Assembly: GCA_003056285.1 (NCBI GenBank)
Contig: NDWU01000014.1
Coordinates: 1-40,691 of the forward strand
Direction: 5' to 3'
Length of the DNA stretch: 40,691 nt
Source of the DNA: Candidatus Terraquivivens tikiterensis
GTDB taxonomy: Archaea; Thermoproteota; Nitrososphaeria_A; Caldarchaeales; Wolframiiraptoraceae
Position numbers and translations under genes: made by a program. Positions 26,525-35,546 of the stretch are shown here, piece after piece. The notes under the pieces were generated by a model that did no database searches, was not told the DNA's origin, and saw only the letters and a program-made list of their open reading frames with translations. Within the stretch, counting starts at the first letter, position 1. Each line of letters opens with the position of its first letter.

Positions 26525-27409
26525 TTAGTATTTCAATCCTAAGAACCTTGCAGCGTTTTTCCACAAAATCCCCTCGATTTCTTCATCCGTTAGTGTTGGC
26601 CATCCTACCCTTTCTGCAACTTGGTTGACGTTCCTTCTAATAAGTTCTACCAAGTTCTTCCGAGGGCCGAAAAGTGGGTAGTCGCTACCGAACATCAGCT
26701 TATGTACCATACCGTATTCCTTTGCTTTGACGAGATTCCATGCAAGAATCGTTGGTCTGATCATCGCGCTCAGATCCATGTACATATTCGGCACCTTTCG
26801 CACCAACAATAATGCCTCCTCCGTCTATGGGAATGACATGTGGGATATGCAGATCTTTAGCTTAGGGAAATCCATCACAACGTCTTCTAAGTACATAGGA
26901 TGGCCGTACTTCATACGCGCTGCTGTGCTTCCGACCGCTGCTGAATGAAACATAACAGGAACGTTCAGCTCTAGAGCTTTTTCGTAGAATGGATACGCTC
27001 TTCTGTCGTTAGGAAAGAAGAAGTTGTAAACGGGTAAGAACTTCAGCCCTTTGAACCCATATTTGGTGACGGCCACCTAAAACTCCAAAAGACCCTTTGC
27101 GTTGAACTCATCCCTGCTGTCTACTGGTTGCATGCAAGAAAAACCTATGAGCCTGTCCGGGTAGTTCTTAACAAAGTTGTAAACGTATTCGTCGGGAACA
27201 AGCGTTGACGTCGAGTAGTGGACGAAACCCATAACTACTGATATATCGACGCCCGCCTCATCCATATCTGCCAAAAATTTCTCCTCGATGGGGAAATATT
27301 GCAAAACCGATTTCAGCGGGTCGCCCACAAGGTGTGAATAAGAATCGAACAATTCCCGAGTCCATTGCCTCGGAAACTCTCCAACGTGGGCATGCACATC
27401 TATTATCAT
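26525..27409 (-). pseudogene. Amidohydrolase_2-type TIM-barrel protein with two in-frame TAG codons (27077-27079 and 26825-26827)
   Basis: One continuous minus frame: MIIDVHAHVGEFPRQWTRELFD...AKGLLEF*VAVTKYGFKGLKFLPVYNFFFPNDRRAYPFYEKALELNVPVMFHSAAV...ISHMSFP*TEEALLLVRKVPNMYMDLSAMIRP...MFGSDYPLFGP...NAARFLGLKY; no frameshift. Confidence 0.85.
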
Positions 27410-27532
27410 ACGTACACCACTAACACAATTTTTATCTTTAAAAATATTGCGGCTAAATTTTTTCAGAATAAATACGTATACTCCGACAAACCATCGTAAA
27501 GTATACATGTACGGTCGGTGAGCTAATCTACG

Positions 27533-27611
27533 GGGCCCGTAGCCTAGCAAGGATAGGGCGCTGGCCTCCGGAGCCAGTATTGCCTGGGTTCAAATCCCAG
27601 CGGGCCCGCCA
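27533..27611 (+). tRNA. tRNA-Arg (anticodon CCG) with encoded CCA
   Basis: GGGCCCG/CGGGCCC acceptor, anticodon stem CTGGC-CTCCGGA-GCCAG (loop anticodon CCG), T arm CTGGG-TTCAAAT-CCCAG, discriminator G, CCA 27609-27611. Confidence 0.95.
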
Positions 27612-27951
27612 TTTTTGTTTTCGGGTTTTTATTATATGGGTTCTTTTCTTTTATTTTTAGTGACTGGTTTTGCTGGACAGGAAGCTTCAAACTTCAAGTT
27701 GAGGAATTGGCTTTATAACGCGCGGCACAAAATGTATCGTTTCAGAGCGGGCTTCCAGCTGACGCCTCAGCGCAATATACTCTACAACATACAACATTCT
27801 ATGTACATAGTGTTCTTCCAGTTAGCATGTCATCGCACAAGGCTCTGCAACCGATAGTTTATATCGCCTGTACTTTAAGCGAAAGCTGCGCTTCTGCTGA
27901 CAACGTTTATATATTCTAATGGCGTTTTCTGAAAAGCGGTGATCAGGTTGT

Positions 27952-27990
27952 CCCGCCCTTAAACCGTCGAGGAAGGGCGGGGTGGAGTGA
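27952..27990 (+). mobile_element. IS200/IS605-like end hairpin
   Basis: CCCGCCCTT (27952-27960) pairs perfectly with AAGGGCGGG (27973-27981), followed by GTGGAGTGA; resembles IS605-family right ends. Confidence 0.4.
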
Positions 27991-28232
27991 TTGAACATAG
28001 AGTGGCGGTGGTGGCCGGAACCAAGGAATTTGAAGTACAGCAGGAAAAGCCAACACTTACTTCGCTTATAATAAGACCTAAGGTTGCACCCAAACCATTC
28101 ATAAGGACAATTAATGTTGGCAATAGGGTTGGGAAGGCTATAAGGAACGCCAGCTTCAATTGGAGGCCATACGTTTTAATGGTGTTCTTTGACACGCAGT
28201 TAATGATAGCCGAGTCCAGTTGTAGAGCATAG
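27987..28232 (+). pseudogene. Fragment of archaeal tyrosine recombinase/integrase
   Basis: GNRVGKAIRNASFNWRPYVLMVFFDTQLMIAESSCRA* resembles the (K/R)WRPYVLR-x2-F-x-TQL-x-IAES block of archaeal SSV/pNOB8-type integrases; truncated on both sides. Confidence 0.6.
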
Positions 28233-28274
28233 GCGAGGATGTTCTTAGACATTTAACCTTACAGTTTGCGTAGA

Positions 28275-29666
28275 TTAGAATTTAGCTCCTAACCGCTTCG
28301 CGATGTAGTTTCGCAGCTTAATGTACTTATATATAGAGGCCATGGCTGCAGCAGCTCTTTCGGGTGTTGGATATGCAGGTATCTTATTCTTAGTTAGGTA
28401 TTTTATTGCCTCAAAAGATTCGACGCCGCCAATCATAGCAACAGTCTTCGGTTTCCTAATACCGGAATCTCTAACAGCATCTACTATTGACTGAGCAACC
28501 TTCATCGGATCTGTTACGGCTGTTTGACAATAAAGAACAGTTATGGCATGTACATCTGGGTTCTTCAAAGCGGCTAGCAGAGTTTCATAGTACCATTCAT
28601 CAAGGGCCATACCCGTGAGGTCTATCGGATTTGTGAATGATGCAAATGGAGGTGTGAACTTCTTTATCTTTTCGACAAGCTCCTGAGGTGGCTTTGTCAG
28701 ACTAATCCCGTTTTCAGCCAACGTGTCTGTTGCTTGGACTCCTGCACCACCTCCATTAGTTATTATAATAAGCCTATCACCAGTCTGCATTGGATTCCAT
28801 GAAAGGGCTTTGACCCAATCAAAGGCCTCTTCAACACTTTTGGCGAAGAGTATGCCCGACTGCCTAAAGGCCGCTTCCCATATTGCAGGTCCGCCAGCAA
28901 GGGCACCAGTATGACTTACGGCTGCTCGAGCACCCGCCTCGGTTCTACCCGACTTTATCGCTACTATCGGCTTCTTTAGGCTTACCCGACTGGCCACCTC
29001 TACGAACCTCTTTCCGTCTTTGGCCCCCTCGATGTATAACAATATGACTGAAGTGTTGGGGTCATCTTCAAAGAACTCCAAAAAGTCAGAATCCTCAAGA
29101 TCTGCTTTGTTTCCTATGCTTATCATCGCTGATATGCCTATGTTTTCGAGTATTGTCATGCCCATGAGGGCTATTCCCAGCGCACCACTCTGTGATACAA
29201 ATGCTACATTTCCCGGTATAACGTTGCAGGGGCCGAATGTTGCATTTATCTTGGATGGAGTATAAACGTATCCGAAGATATTAGGCCCCAGAACCCTCAT
29301 ACCGTATTTATTGGCCCTTCTAACGACCTCCTCCTCCAACTCTACATTTCCGACCTCTTTGAATCCAGACGTTATTACTACAGCATGCTTTACCCCAACC
29401 TTACCCGCATCATCAATTATGTCCAGCACGTGCTTGGCTGGCACAGAAACTACGACAACATCTACGGGTCCATCTATTGATGAAACAGATGGATAGGCTT
29501 TAAGCCCCATTATCTCGTTTACATTGGGATTAACAGGATACGTCCTACCTTGATAACCGTACTCTATCAAGTTCTTCAAGATCCTGCTTCCTATTTTGCT
29601 TGGATCTCTGGACGCCCCTACAACTGCTATGCCTCTAGGATAGAATAGATATTTAAGATAAGCCAT
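28275..29666 (-). CDS. acdA: Acetyl-CoA synthetase (ADP-forming) alpha subunit
   Basis: CoA-binding PRGIAVVGASRDPSKIGSRILKNLIEYGYQGRTYPVNP, VSHTGALAGG, IITNGGGAGVQATDTLAENGI. Confidence 0.94.
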   Translation of the reverse strand: MAYLKYLFYPRGIAVVGASRDPSKIGSRILKNLIEYGYQGRTYPVNPNVNEIMGLKAYPSVSSIDGPVDVVVVSVPAKHVLDIIDDAGKVGVKHAVVITSGFKEVGNVELEEEVVRRANKYGMRVLGPNIFGYVYTPSKINATFGPCNVIPGNVAFVSQSGALGIALMGMTILENIGISAMISIGNKADLEDSDFLEFFEDDPNTSVILLYIEGAKDGKRFVEVASRVSLKKPIVAIKSGRTEAGARAAVSHTGALAGGPAIWEAAFRQSGILFAKSVEEAFDWVKALSWNPMQTGDRLIIITNGGGAGVQATDTLAENGISLTKPPQELVEKIKKFTPPFASFTNPIDLTGMALDEWYYETLLAALKNPDVHAITVLYCQTAVTDPMKVAQSIVDAVRDSGIRKPKTVAMIGGVESFEAIKYLTKNKIPAYPTPERAAAAMASIYKYIKLRNYIAKRLGAKF

Positions 29667-29673
29667 AGCCCTC

Positions 29674-30372
29674 TCACCTAAGGATTATCCTTGCATCAGC
29701 AACCTTAGCTCCCTTACCCTGTGTAAACACCATTATAGGGTTTAGATCTACATCCTGGATTTCTTCAACTTCGAGCATAAGTTTTGAGACCTTCAATAGA
29801 ATATCTTTTATTGCTTCCAGATCTCTGGGCGGCATGCCTCTATAGCCTTCGAGTATTCTGCAAGCCTTTATCTCACGAATCATCTCATCGGCATCCACCG
29901 GAGTTAATGGGGTCACTCTAAAACTCACATCCTTAAGAACCTCAACGAAGATCCCGCCTAACCCAAACGTTACTACAGAACCGAATGTAGGATCTCTCGT
30001 TGAACCTACAATCACCTCGAGCTCTGAGGGCACCATCTCTTGAACTAATACACCTTCAATTTTGGCATTTGGAGTTCTTTTTTTGACGTTCAGCATAATC
30101 TTCTTGAACCCTTCTTTAACATCGTCGGAACTCGTGAGGTTAAGTATTACACCGCCAACATCACTCTTATGAACTATATCCGGGCTTACAATCTTCAACA
30201 CAACCGGGTATCCTATTGAGTCGGCGATCTTTATAACCTCTTCCTCGTTTTTAGCTAGGCCAAACTTTAGTACAGGGAACTTGTATTCAGCGAGCACCTC
30301 AAATGCTTCATGTTCTAGAAGTTTCTTTCTACCTTTGCTTTTAGCATTCAGTATTATTGATCCCGCATCCAT
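29674..30372 (-). CDS. acdB: Acetyl-CoA synthetase (ADP-forming) beta subunit
   Basis: ATP-grasp_5: YPVVLKIVSPDIVHKSDVGGVILNL, VQEMVPSELEVIVGSTRDPTFGSVVTFGLGGIFVEVLKDVSFRVTPL, DVDLNPIMV. Confidence 0.94.
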   Translation of the reverse strand: MDAGSIILNAKSKGRKKLLEHEAFEVLAEYKFPVLKFGLAKNEEEVIKIADSIGYPVVLKIVSPDIVHKSDVGGVILNLTSSDDVKEGFKKIMLNVKKRTPNAKIEGVLVQEMVPSELEVIVGSTRDPTFGSVVTFGLGGIFVEVLKDVSFRVTPLTPVDADEMIREIKACRILEGYRGMPPRDLEAIKDILLKVSKLMLEVEEIQDVDLNPIMVFTQGKGAKVADARIILR

Positions 30373-30446
30373 TTTGTGTCAATAATTATTAGTTTATGTA
30401 TGTAAGAAAAAAATTTACGTATAACTTTAAAACCAACTATAATTTC

Positions 30447-30983
30447 CTATAATTTCCGGAATCCAAACCCTAAAACCATCTTTCTCCTTCGATCACCAAA
30501 GATATCCATAAAGCTTACACGTATCTCATGTTTATCCAAAAGCGCGTTAACACAGTTTTTAACCCTAGTCCTAGCCTGGACAAAGCTTATATGGTAGCAG
30601 AGCAAAGCCTTACGATCCCTAACACGCTTAGGTAGAACATAGCTTTTAGCAACCAAACCAGCCCTCAAAAGCTCAGCAAGCATTAGAGCATCAAGCCTGT
30701 TAATACGAATCTTAGCTTCAGCAATAGCTCTAGTGTTAGAAAGATTGGACAAAACAACTCTGATTCCGCGTTCTTCCAAAGCCTCATAAAGCCTAACCTA
30801 GAAGTTTCCATTGGACTAAACAGCGAACTCTAACATCCCGAAAGCCACAATGCTCTCAACAAACTCACAAATCCCACATCTATCATTCCTAAAGTGCTTA
30901 AAGTGAAATTTTCAAAAACCTTTTCCGCCATCCTTAATAACAGCAAAACCACTAGCCTTATGAATATCTACACTAACACTCAT
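30447..30983 (-). pseudogene. IS110-family (DEDD) transposase, N-terminal portion with frameshifts
   Basis: MSVSVDIHKASGFAVIKDG (start 30983, then frameshift) and downstream NTRAIAEAKIRINRLDALMLAELLRAGLVAKSYVLPKRVRDRKALLCYHISFVQARTRVKNCVNALLDKHEI; no C-terminal Transposase_20 half. Confidence 0.75.
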
Positions 30984-32380
30984 CAAAATCCTTTCGTCTC
31001 CTTACAGTTATATGTTGACCCTTATGCGGAAGGCAGTTATTCGGCTGCAAATAATGCTATGGGTTAGTGGCCCTTCTTGTCGTCTATTAACGGCATCTGC
31101 CTTTTTCTAATCTACCAAATCAGAAACGTGGCAAGAGGGCTTTTCCAAGAGGTAGCGGAGAACTTGATTCAGGCTGAAGCCGACACCTGTTTTAATATAA
31201 ACTATGATCTTAGTGGTTCCTGAGCTAATTAGGACAAAAGCTACCTTCAATACTTTTAATCAGCACATCAAACCTACCATATTCACCGCTGACTTCTTCA
31301 TGGACCGCTATAGGATCTCCACTCTTTAAGGCGCTCCTTAACGCGTGAACCTGCAGGTTCACCGCTAACTCGTGGCTCTCGCGAAAGAGGGTGTTAACCT
31401 CTACCAGTTCATGTAGCTGCGACAACATCCAATGGACATACTATGGACAGGCTTAGAGCGTCAGTACGTTAACAATATATGCCTTCTTCGGCCTGCCAAG
31501 CTCATCATAAATGCCAAACTTCTTCAGCTATTTTCTTGTATACATGGTCTAAGCTGTTCCTAAGGTAATCCATCAAGTCCTCTATCGTTTTTCACGTCAA
31601 GAAATAACGCAAACTACCCTATCCTTAGCGTTTTAGGCAGACGTCGCAAGACAATTCCTAAGCGCCTACTTCTCTGTAATTATTGTTCATTGGAAGGTAA
31701 CGGCGATAATTCCACGTTTTTGTTAGATCATGGATCCAGACTTTGCCTTCTACCTCAACCCGTGCACATCTTGTAGATGAACCTGCCGATTATATCGGTT
31801 AAACGTATCAATCGATACGATATTGCAATGATGGGGATGTACTCTCCATAAAGTAGTTCTCAAGTGAATCTAAGATCTTGATGAGTTCTCCGCTCTATAC
31901 TTTTGTGGTGTTGTTCAGGCAACAAGTGGCGACTCAGGAAACTGAATGATCCTCTACGAGGATATGTAGACGAACAAGTCTACCATGTCAAAAGCCAATA
32001 CTCGTAACAATCCACGTTGAGCTTTAGTTGTGTCAATTCAGCCTTGCTATAAGCATACAGCCCCGCTTATCCATTTGAGCCGTTTTTGACTTTCCGGCGG
32101 TCCATCCGCATATAAAGGGTAGCCTCCTCGCAGAGCTTGGTTGGGAGCATTACTATCAGTGCTGTCCATTCGCCTTTTGGACATGGCTGAACCTTGTTTG
32201 AGTTTTTAATCGTGGCACTTGATCCATAGATCTATGGTACGTTCGCTCCTTCTCTTTCGATTAAGTTTGCATCTCCAAAAATTTTTACATAAGCATGACA
32301 ATTTGCTTTTTCAATTCCCTTTCTGATACCGCTTTGTGATTATTCTAAGCTTTTACCGTTATTGCATATACTAACACCTC

Positions 32381-33143
32381 TTATTCATAAAGCACGACGA
32401 CCGCGTATCGCTCGACATAAATTCTGCCGAAGCCCGGAAATTCGTACCAACGGCCCGGTACGATCTCCTCATGGTTTTCATTCCACCAAACAGAATCCGT
32501 CTGGGCCTCGACATAGACGAGCCCCTCGGCGCAGAGTATGGCGTTGAATGCATGGCTGAACTTCTCCCCGTCCGCATCGTGTCCGAAGACTGCTACGACC
32601 CCCCATGTCCCAACCCTTGAGCTTGGCGTGGAAGGATAACATCATGGCGAAATCTCCGCAAACGAAATCAGGGTCTCTGTACTGTATGGTGTCTGTCGGG
32701 TCTTCCTTCAACCATGCCTTGAGTTCGTCTACTCTGGGTACTGTCTTGTTTTCGAGTGGCTTATAAAGCACTGTGTAAAGTACGTCGTAATCGTGCCTCA
32801 ACTTTTCGTACTTATGCATGAGCTCGACATACGATGCGTTAAGATCCTTAAACCTTGCTGAGAGCGATGTATGGTTTGCGCTCAAGGATGCGTAGGCCGA
32901 TAGAAGCTCTGAGTATGCTGATTGGAGCTCCCTGTAGTTCTCCACGAGTTGCCGATAAGACGCGTTGAGGGCATCGTAGTTTGTGACTAGCCTAGAGTAA
33001 TTCGTAAAAAGCTCATCCTGCTGCACAAGAAGCTCCGAAACTACCCCCTTGAGCCGCTCATTCGTTGATAGGACATCGGCGAGAGATACGTAAAGGAACG
33101 CTCCTAAAACTATAGAAAAAATGAAATAGGATGTAAATAACAA
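32381..33143 (-). pseudogene. Membrane-anchored coiled-coil protein with transglutaminase-like C-terminal domain; frame broken at a C6/G6 run (32599-32604)
   Basis: N-term hydrophobic segment, heptads with NYS/NAS/NHT/NAS/NKT sequons, then DFVCGDFAMMLSFHAKLKGWDMG; with 1 nt removed continues VVAVFGHDADGEKFSHAFNAILCAEGLVYVEAQTDSVWWNENHEEIVPGRWYEFPGFGRIYVERYAVVVLYE*. Confidence 0.7.
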
Positions 33144-33292
33144 TTAATGCTCTCTTCAACGAGCATGCCCCCCTACTCTACGCTCTAGGCTTTAAAAATT
33201 TCGCCTGTCAGTAAGTCTTAGTCCGACGTATCAATCTTTTTATCGAAGGTTTCCACAATAGACGAATTTGGTCTAGGGTAAGGTGGTATGCG

Positions 33293-34588
33293 TTGCGCGT
33301 AGCCGTGTTTGAGGATGAGGCTTATCAGAATTTCTTCCCCTTAACGTTAACAAGACCTACGTATGAGCTTATGGTAGGAACATCGACGATTAGGGAAAAG
33401 ATAATCAAGAAGCTTGCGAAATCGGAAAACGTGATATTTTTTTGTAGAAGGTACCTCGAAGGTGTTCAAAAAGAGAAATTACCGAAGGGTTATGTGAACG
33501 ATTTCTCAGCAGTGGATGATGACGTTCTTCTGATCAACGGCCTGGCCGTTGCGGATGAGCGTTTGGCCAGGGTGCTGCAAAAGCTTTCAAGGCCCGGTAT
33601 GGTTGCCGTGCAGGATGGGAGGGTCGTGGCGGCATACGTCAGGGGCGAATCCATCGAGCGCTCAGGAATCCAAACGGCGATAACTTCAGCCGATAACGTA
33701 ACCGAGAACATTTTAAAAATCTCATCAGAAAGGTTGCAGACCAGCGGGGTTTGTATACTAGAATACCCATGGGAAATAATAGAGCTCAACCCTAAGCTAA
33801 TCACGTCAGAGCTCGAAGGGATAGAAGAGAAAGGGTGGAAAGGCGAAACGGAACACCCTATAACGGTATACGGGAACAGAGAGAACGTATTCTTAGCAGA
33901 AGGCGCTTTCCTCGAGGCAGGCACGGTCCTTGATGCAAGGTATGGACCGATATACATCGGCGAGAACACCTACGTTCAGTCACCGACGCGCATATCCGGT
34001 CCGGCCTACATAGGAAAAGATTGCGTAATATTCGGGGGACAGATAAGGGAAGGCTGCAGCATAGGCGATGTTTGCAGGATAGGCGGTGAGGTTGAGGGGT
34101 CGATTTTTCACGGATACTCAAACAAGAGACATTACGGTTTCATCGGCCACTCTTATGTAGGCGAGTGGGTAAACCTTGGTGCCGGAACGACAAACTCCGA
34201 TTTGAAGAATACCTATGGAACGATAAGGATGAGCATCGGAGGGCAAGTACGCGATACCGGCAGGACGTTCGTTGGAATATTTGTTGGCGACCACGTGAAG
34301 ACCGCCGTTGGTACCTACGTGTTCAGTGGAAAGAAGATCGGCGTCTCCAGCCACCTATACGGTATAGTAAAAGAAGACGTACCGTCTTTTACGGCTTATG
34401 CGGAGGGGCTCGGTGCCAAGCCAACCGAAATCTACATCGAATCGGCGATAGAGACTGCTAGGAGGATGATGCGTCGCAGAAATGTTCAGCTCTCTGAGGC
34501 ATACGAGGAGATGCTCAAGAGAGTCTTCGAGCTCACCGAGCAGGAGCGGAGCAGGGCAGGGGTCGTAAAAGGTAGGCTTTCGATTTAA
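33293..34588 (+). CDS. GlmU-like sugar nucleotidyltransferase/acyltransferase with left-handed beta-helix
   Basis: N-term FEDEAYQNFFPLTLTRPTYELMVGTSTIREKI; C-term hexapeptide-type GPIYIGENTYVQSPTRISGPAYIGKDCVIFGGQIREGCSIGDVCRIGGEVEGSIFHGYSNKRHYGFIGHSYVGEWVNLGAGTTNSDLKNTYG (TIGR03991-like). Confidence 0.88.
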   Translation: MRVAVFEDEAYQNFFPLTLTRPTYELMVGTSTIREKIIKKLAKSENVIFFCRRYLEGVQKEKLPKGYVNDFSAVDDDVLLINGLAVADERLARVLQKLSRPGMVAVQDGRVVAAYVRGESIERSGIQTAITSADNVTENILKISSERLQTSGVCILEYPWEIIELNPKLITSELEGIEEKGWKGETEHPITVYGNRENVFLAEGAFLEAGTVLDARYGPIYIGENTYVQSPTRISGPAYIGKDCVIFGGQIREGCSIGDVCRIGGEVEGSIFHGYSNKRHYGFIGHSYVGEWVNLGAGTTNSDLKNTYGTIRMSIGGQVRDTGRTFVGIFVGDHVKTAVGTYVFSGKKIGVSSHLYGIVKEDVPSFTAYAEGLGAKPTEIYIESAIETARRMMRRRNVQLSEAYEEMLKRVFELTEQERSRAGVVKGRLSI

Positions 34589-34619
34589 CTAACCGTCACT
34601 TCGCGGACTGACCTATCCT

Positions 34620-34850
34620 TTAGAGTAGACCGTCCCAGAAATCTAACTCATACTGCTGGATTGTCCTGGCCACAAACCTGTACCTTTCCAAATTCCTATA
34701 CCTGTCCGCTATTCTCTCTGCCTCCCTTTCTAACGCCTCGAACGGCCCGGAGAATAACTCGAACAGCTTGACGGACTTTATATTCAAGGATTTGGCAAAA
34801 TTACCCAGCCTCTTTACATTCTCGCCCCATACGGGTAGATTAACGACCAT
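34620..34850 (-). pseudogene. Truncated hypothetical protein beside the IS607 element
   Basis: Frame continues upstream of the ATG (...TVGYGTPGDVAVAMVVNLPVWGENVKRLGNFAKSLNIKSVKLFELF...) but without a clear start; 5' end lost near the element's left side. Confidence 0.45.
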
Positions 34851-34941
34851 GGCAACCGCTACATCGCCTGGCGTGCCGTAGCCAACAGTTTCAGAATAAA
34901 ATAATTTCAGAATAATAAAATAAGCTGTAGAAAATAGTCTG

Positions 34942-35546
34942 GTGGAGAAGCTTTACACGCTTAAGGAGGCCAAAGAACTTCTCGGAGTCACGACGAGGAC
35001 TATCCAGCGTTGGGACAAGGATGGAAAGATTAGGTTGTTAGGACGATTGGCGGACGCAGGAGGATACCCGAGGGCGAGATAAAGCGGATTCTGAAGTTGA
35101 AGGAAGAGAGAGTTGTCTTTGGATACGCGAGGGTCTCCTTAACGCAGAGGGATGACTTGAAAAGACAGAAGCAGCTCGTGGTAAATTACGTTAAGGAGAG
35201 AGGTTATGGGGAAACTCAGATACTTTCAGACATCGGCTCAGGTTTAAACGAGAATAGGAAGGGCTTCCTGAAGCTCTTAGAAATGGTTTCCGAAAAGAAA
35301 GTCTCAAAGGTTATCGTCGCCTATGGTGATAGGCTTACGAGGTTCGGCCTCGAAACCCTGAGAAAGCTTTTCTCATCGTTCGGAACAGAAATAGAGGTGA
35401 TAAACCACGAGGAGAAAACGCCGCAAGAGGAGCTTGCCGAAGACCTCATAGCGATAGTTTCCCACTTTGCTAGAAGGCTCTACGGTATGAGGAGCCATAA
35501 GTGTAAAGAGGTGGTAGAGTGTGTCAAGAAGCTCGTATCAGGTTAG
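34942..35546 (+). pseudogene. tnpA: IS607-family serine recombinase TnpA, frameshifted between HTH and resolvase domain
   Basis: GTG 34942: [33 protein letters not shown], then frame change to [46 protein letters not shown] (ORF 35097-35546). Confidence 0.85.

Noticed and set aside
26525-27409. Genome-wide recoding of TAG as an amino acid
   Set aside because: TAG terminates at least lysZ (7040-7042), lysK (10466-10468) and the HpcH aldolase (5321-5323) at expected lengths, so a global TAG reassignment is not supported; only context-specific readthrough or pseudogenisation remain.
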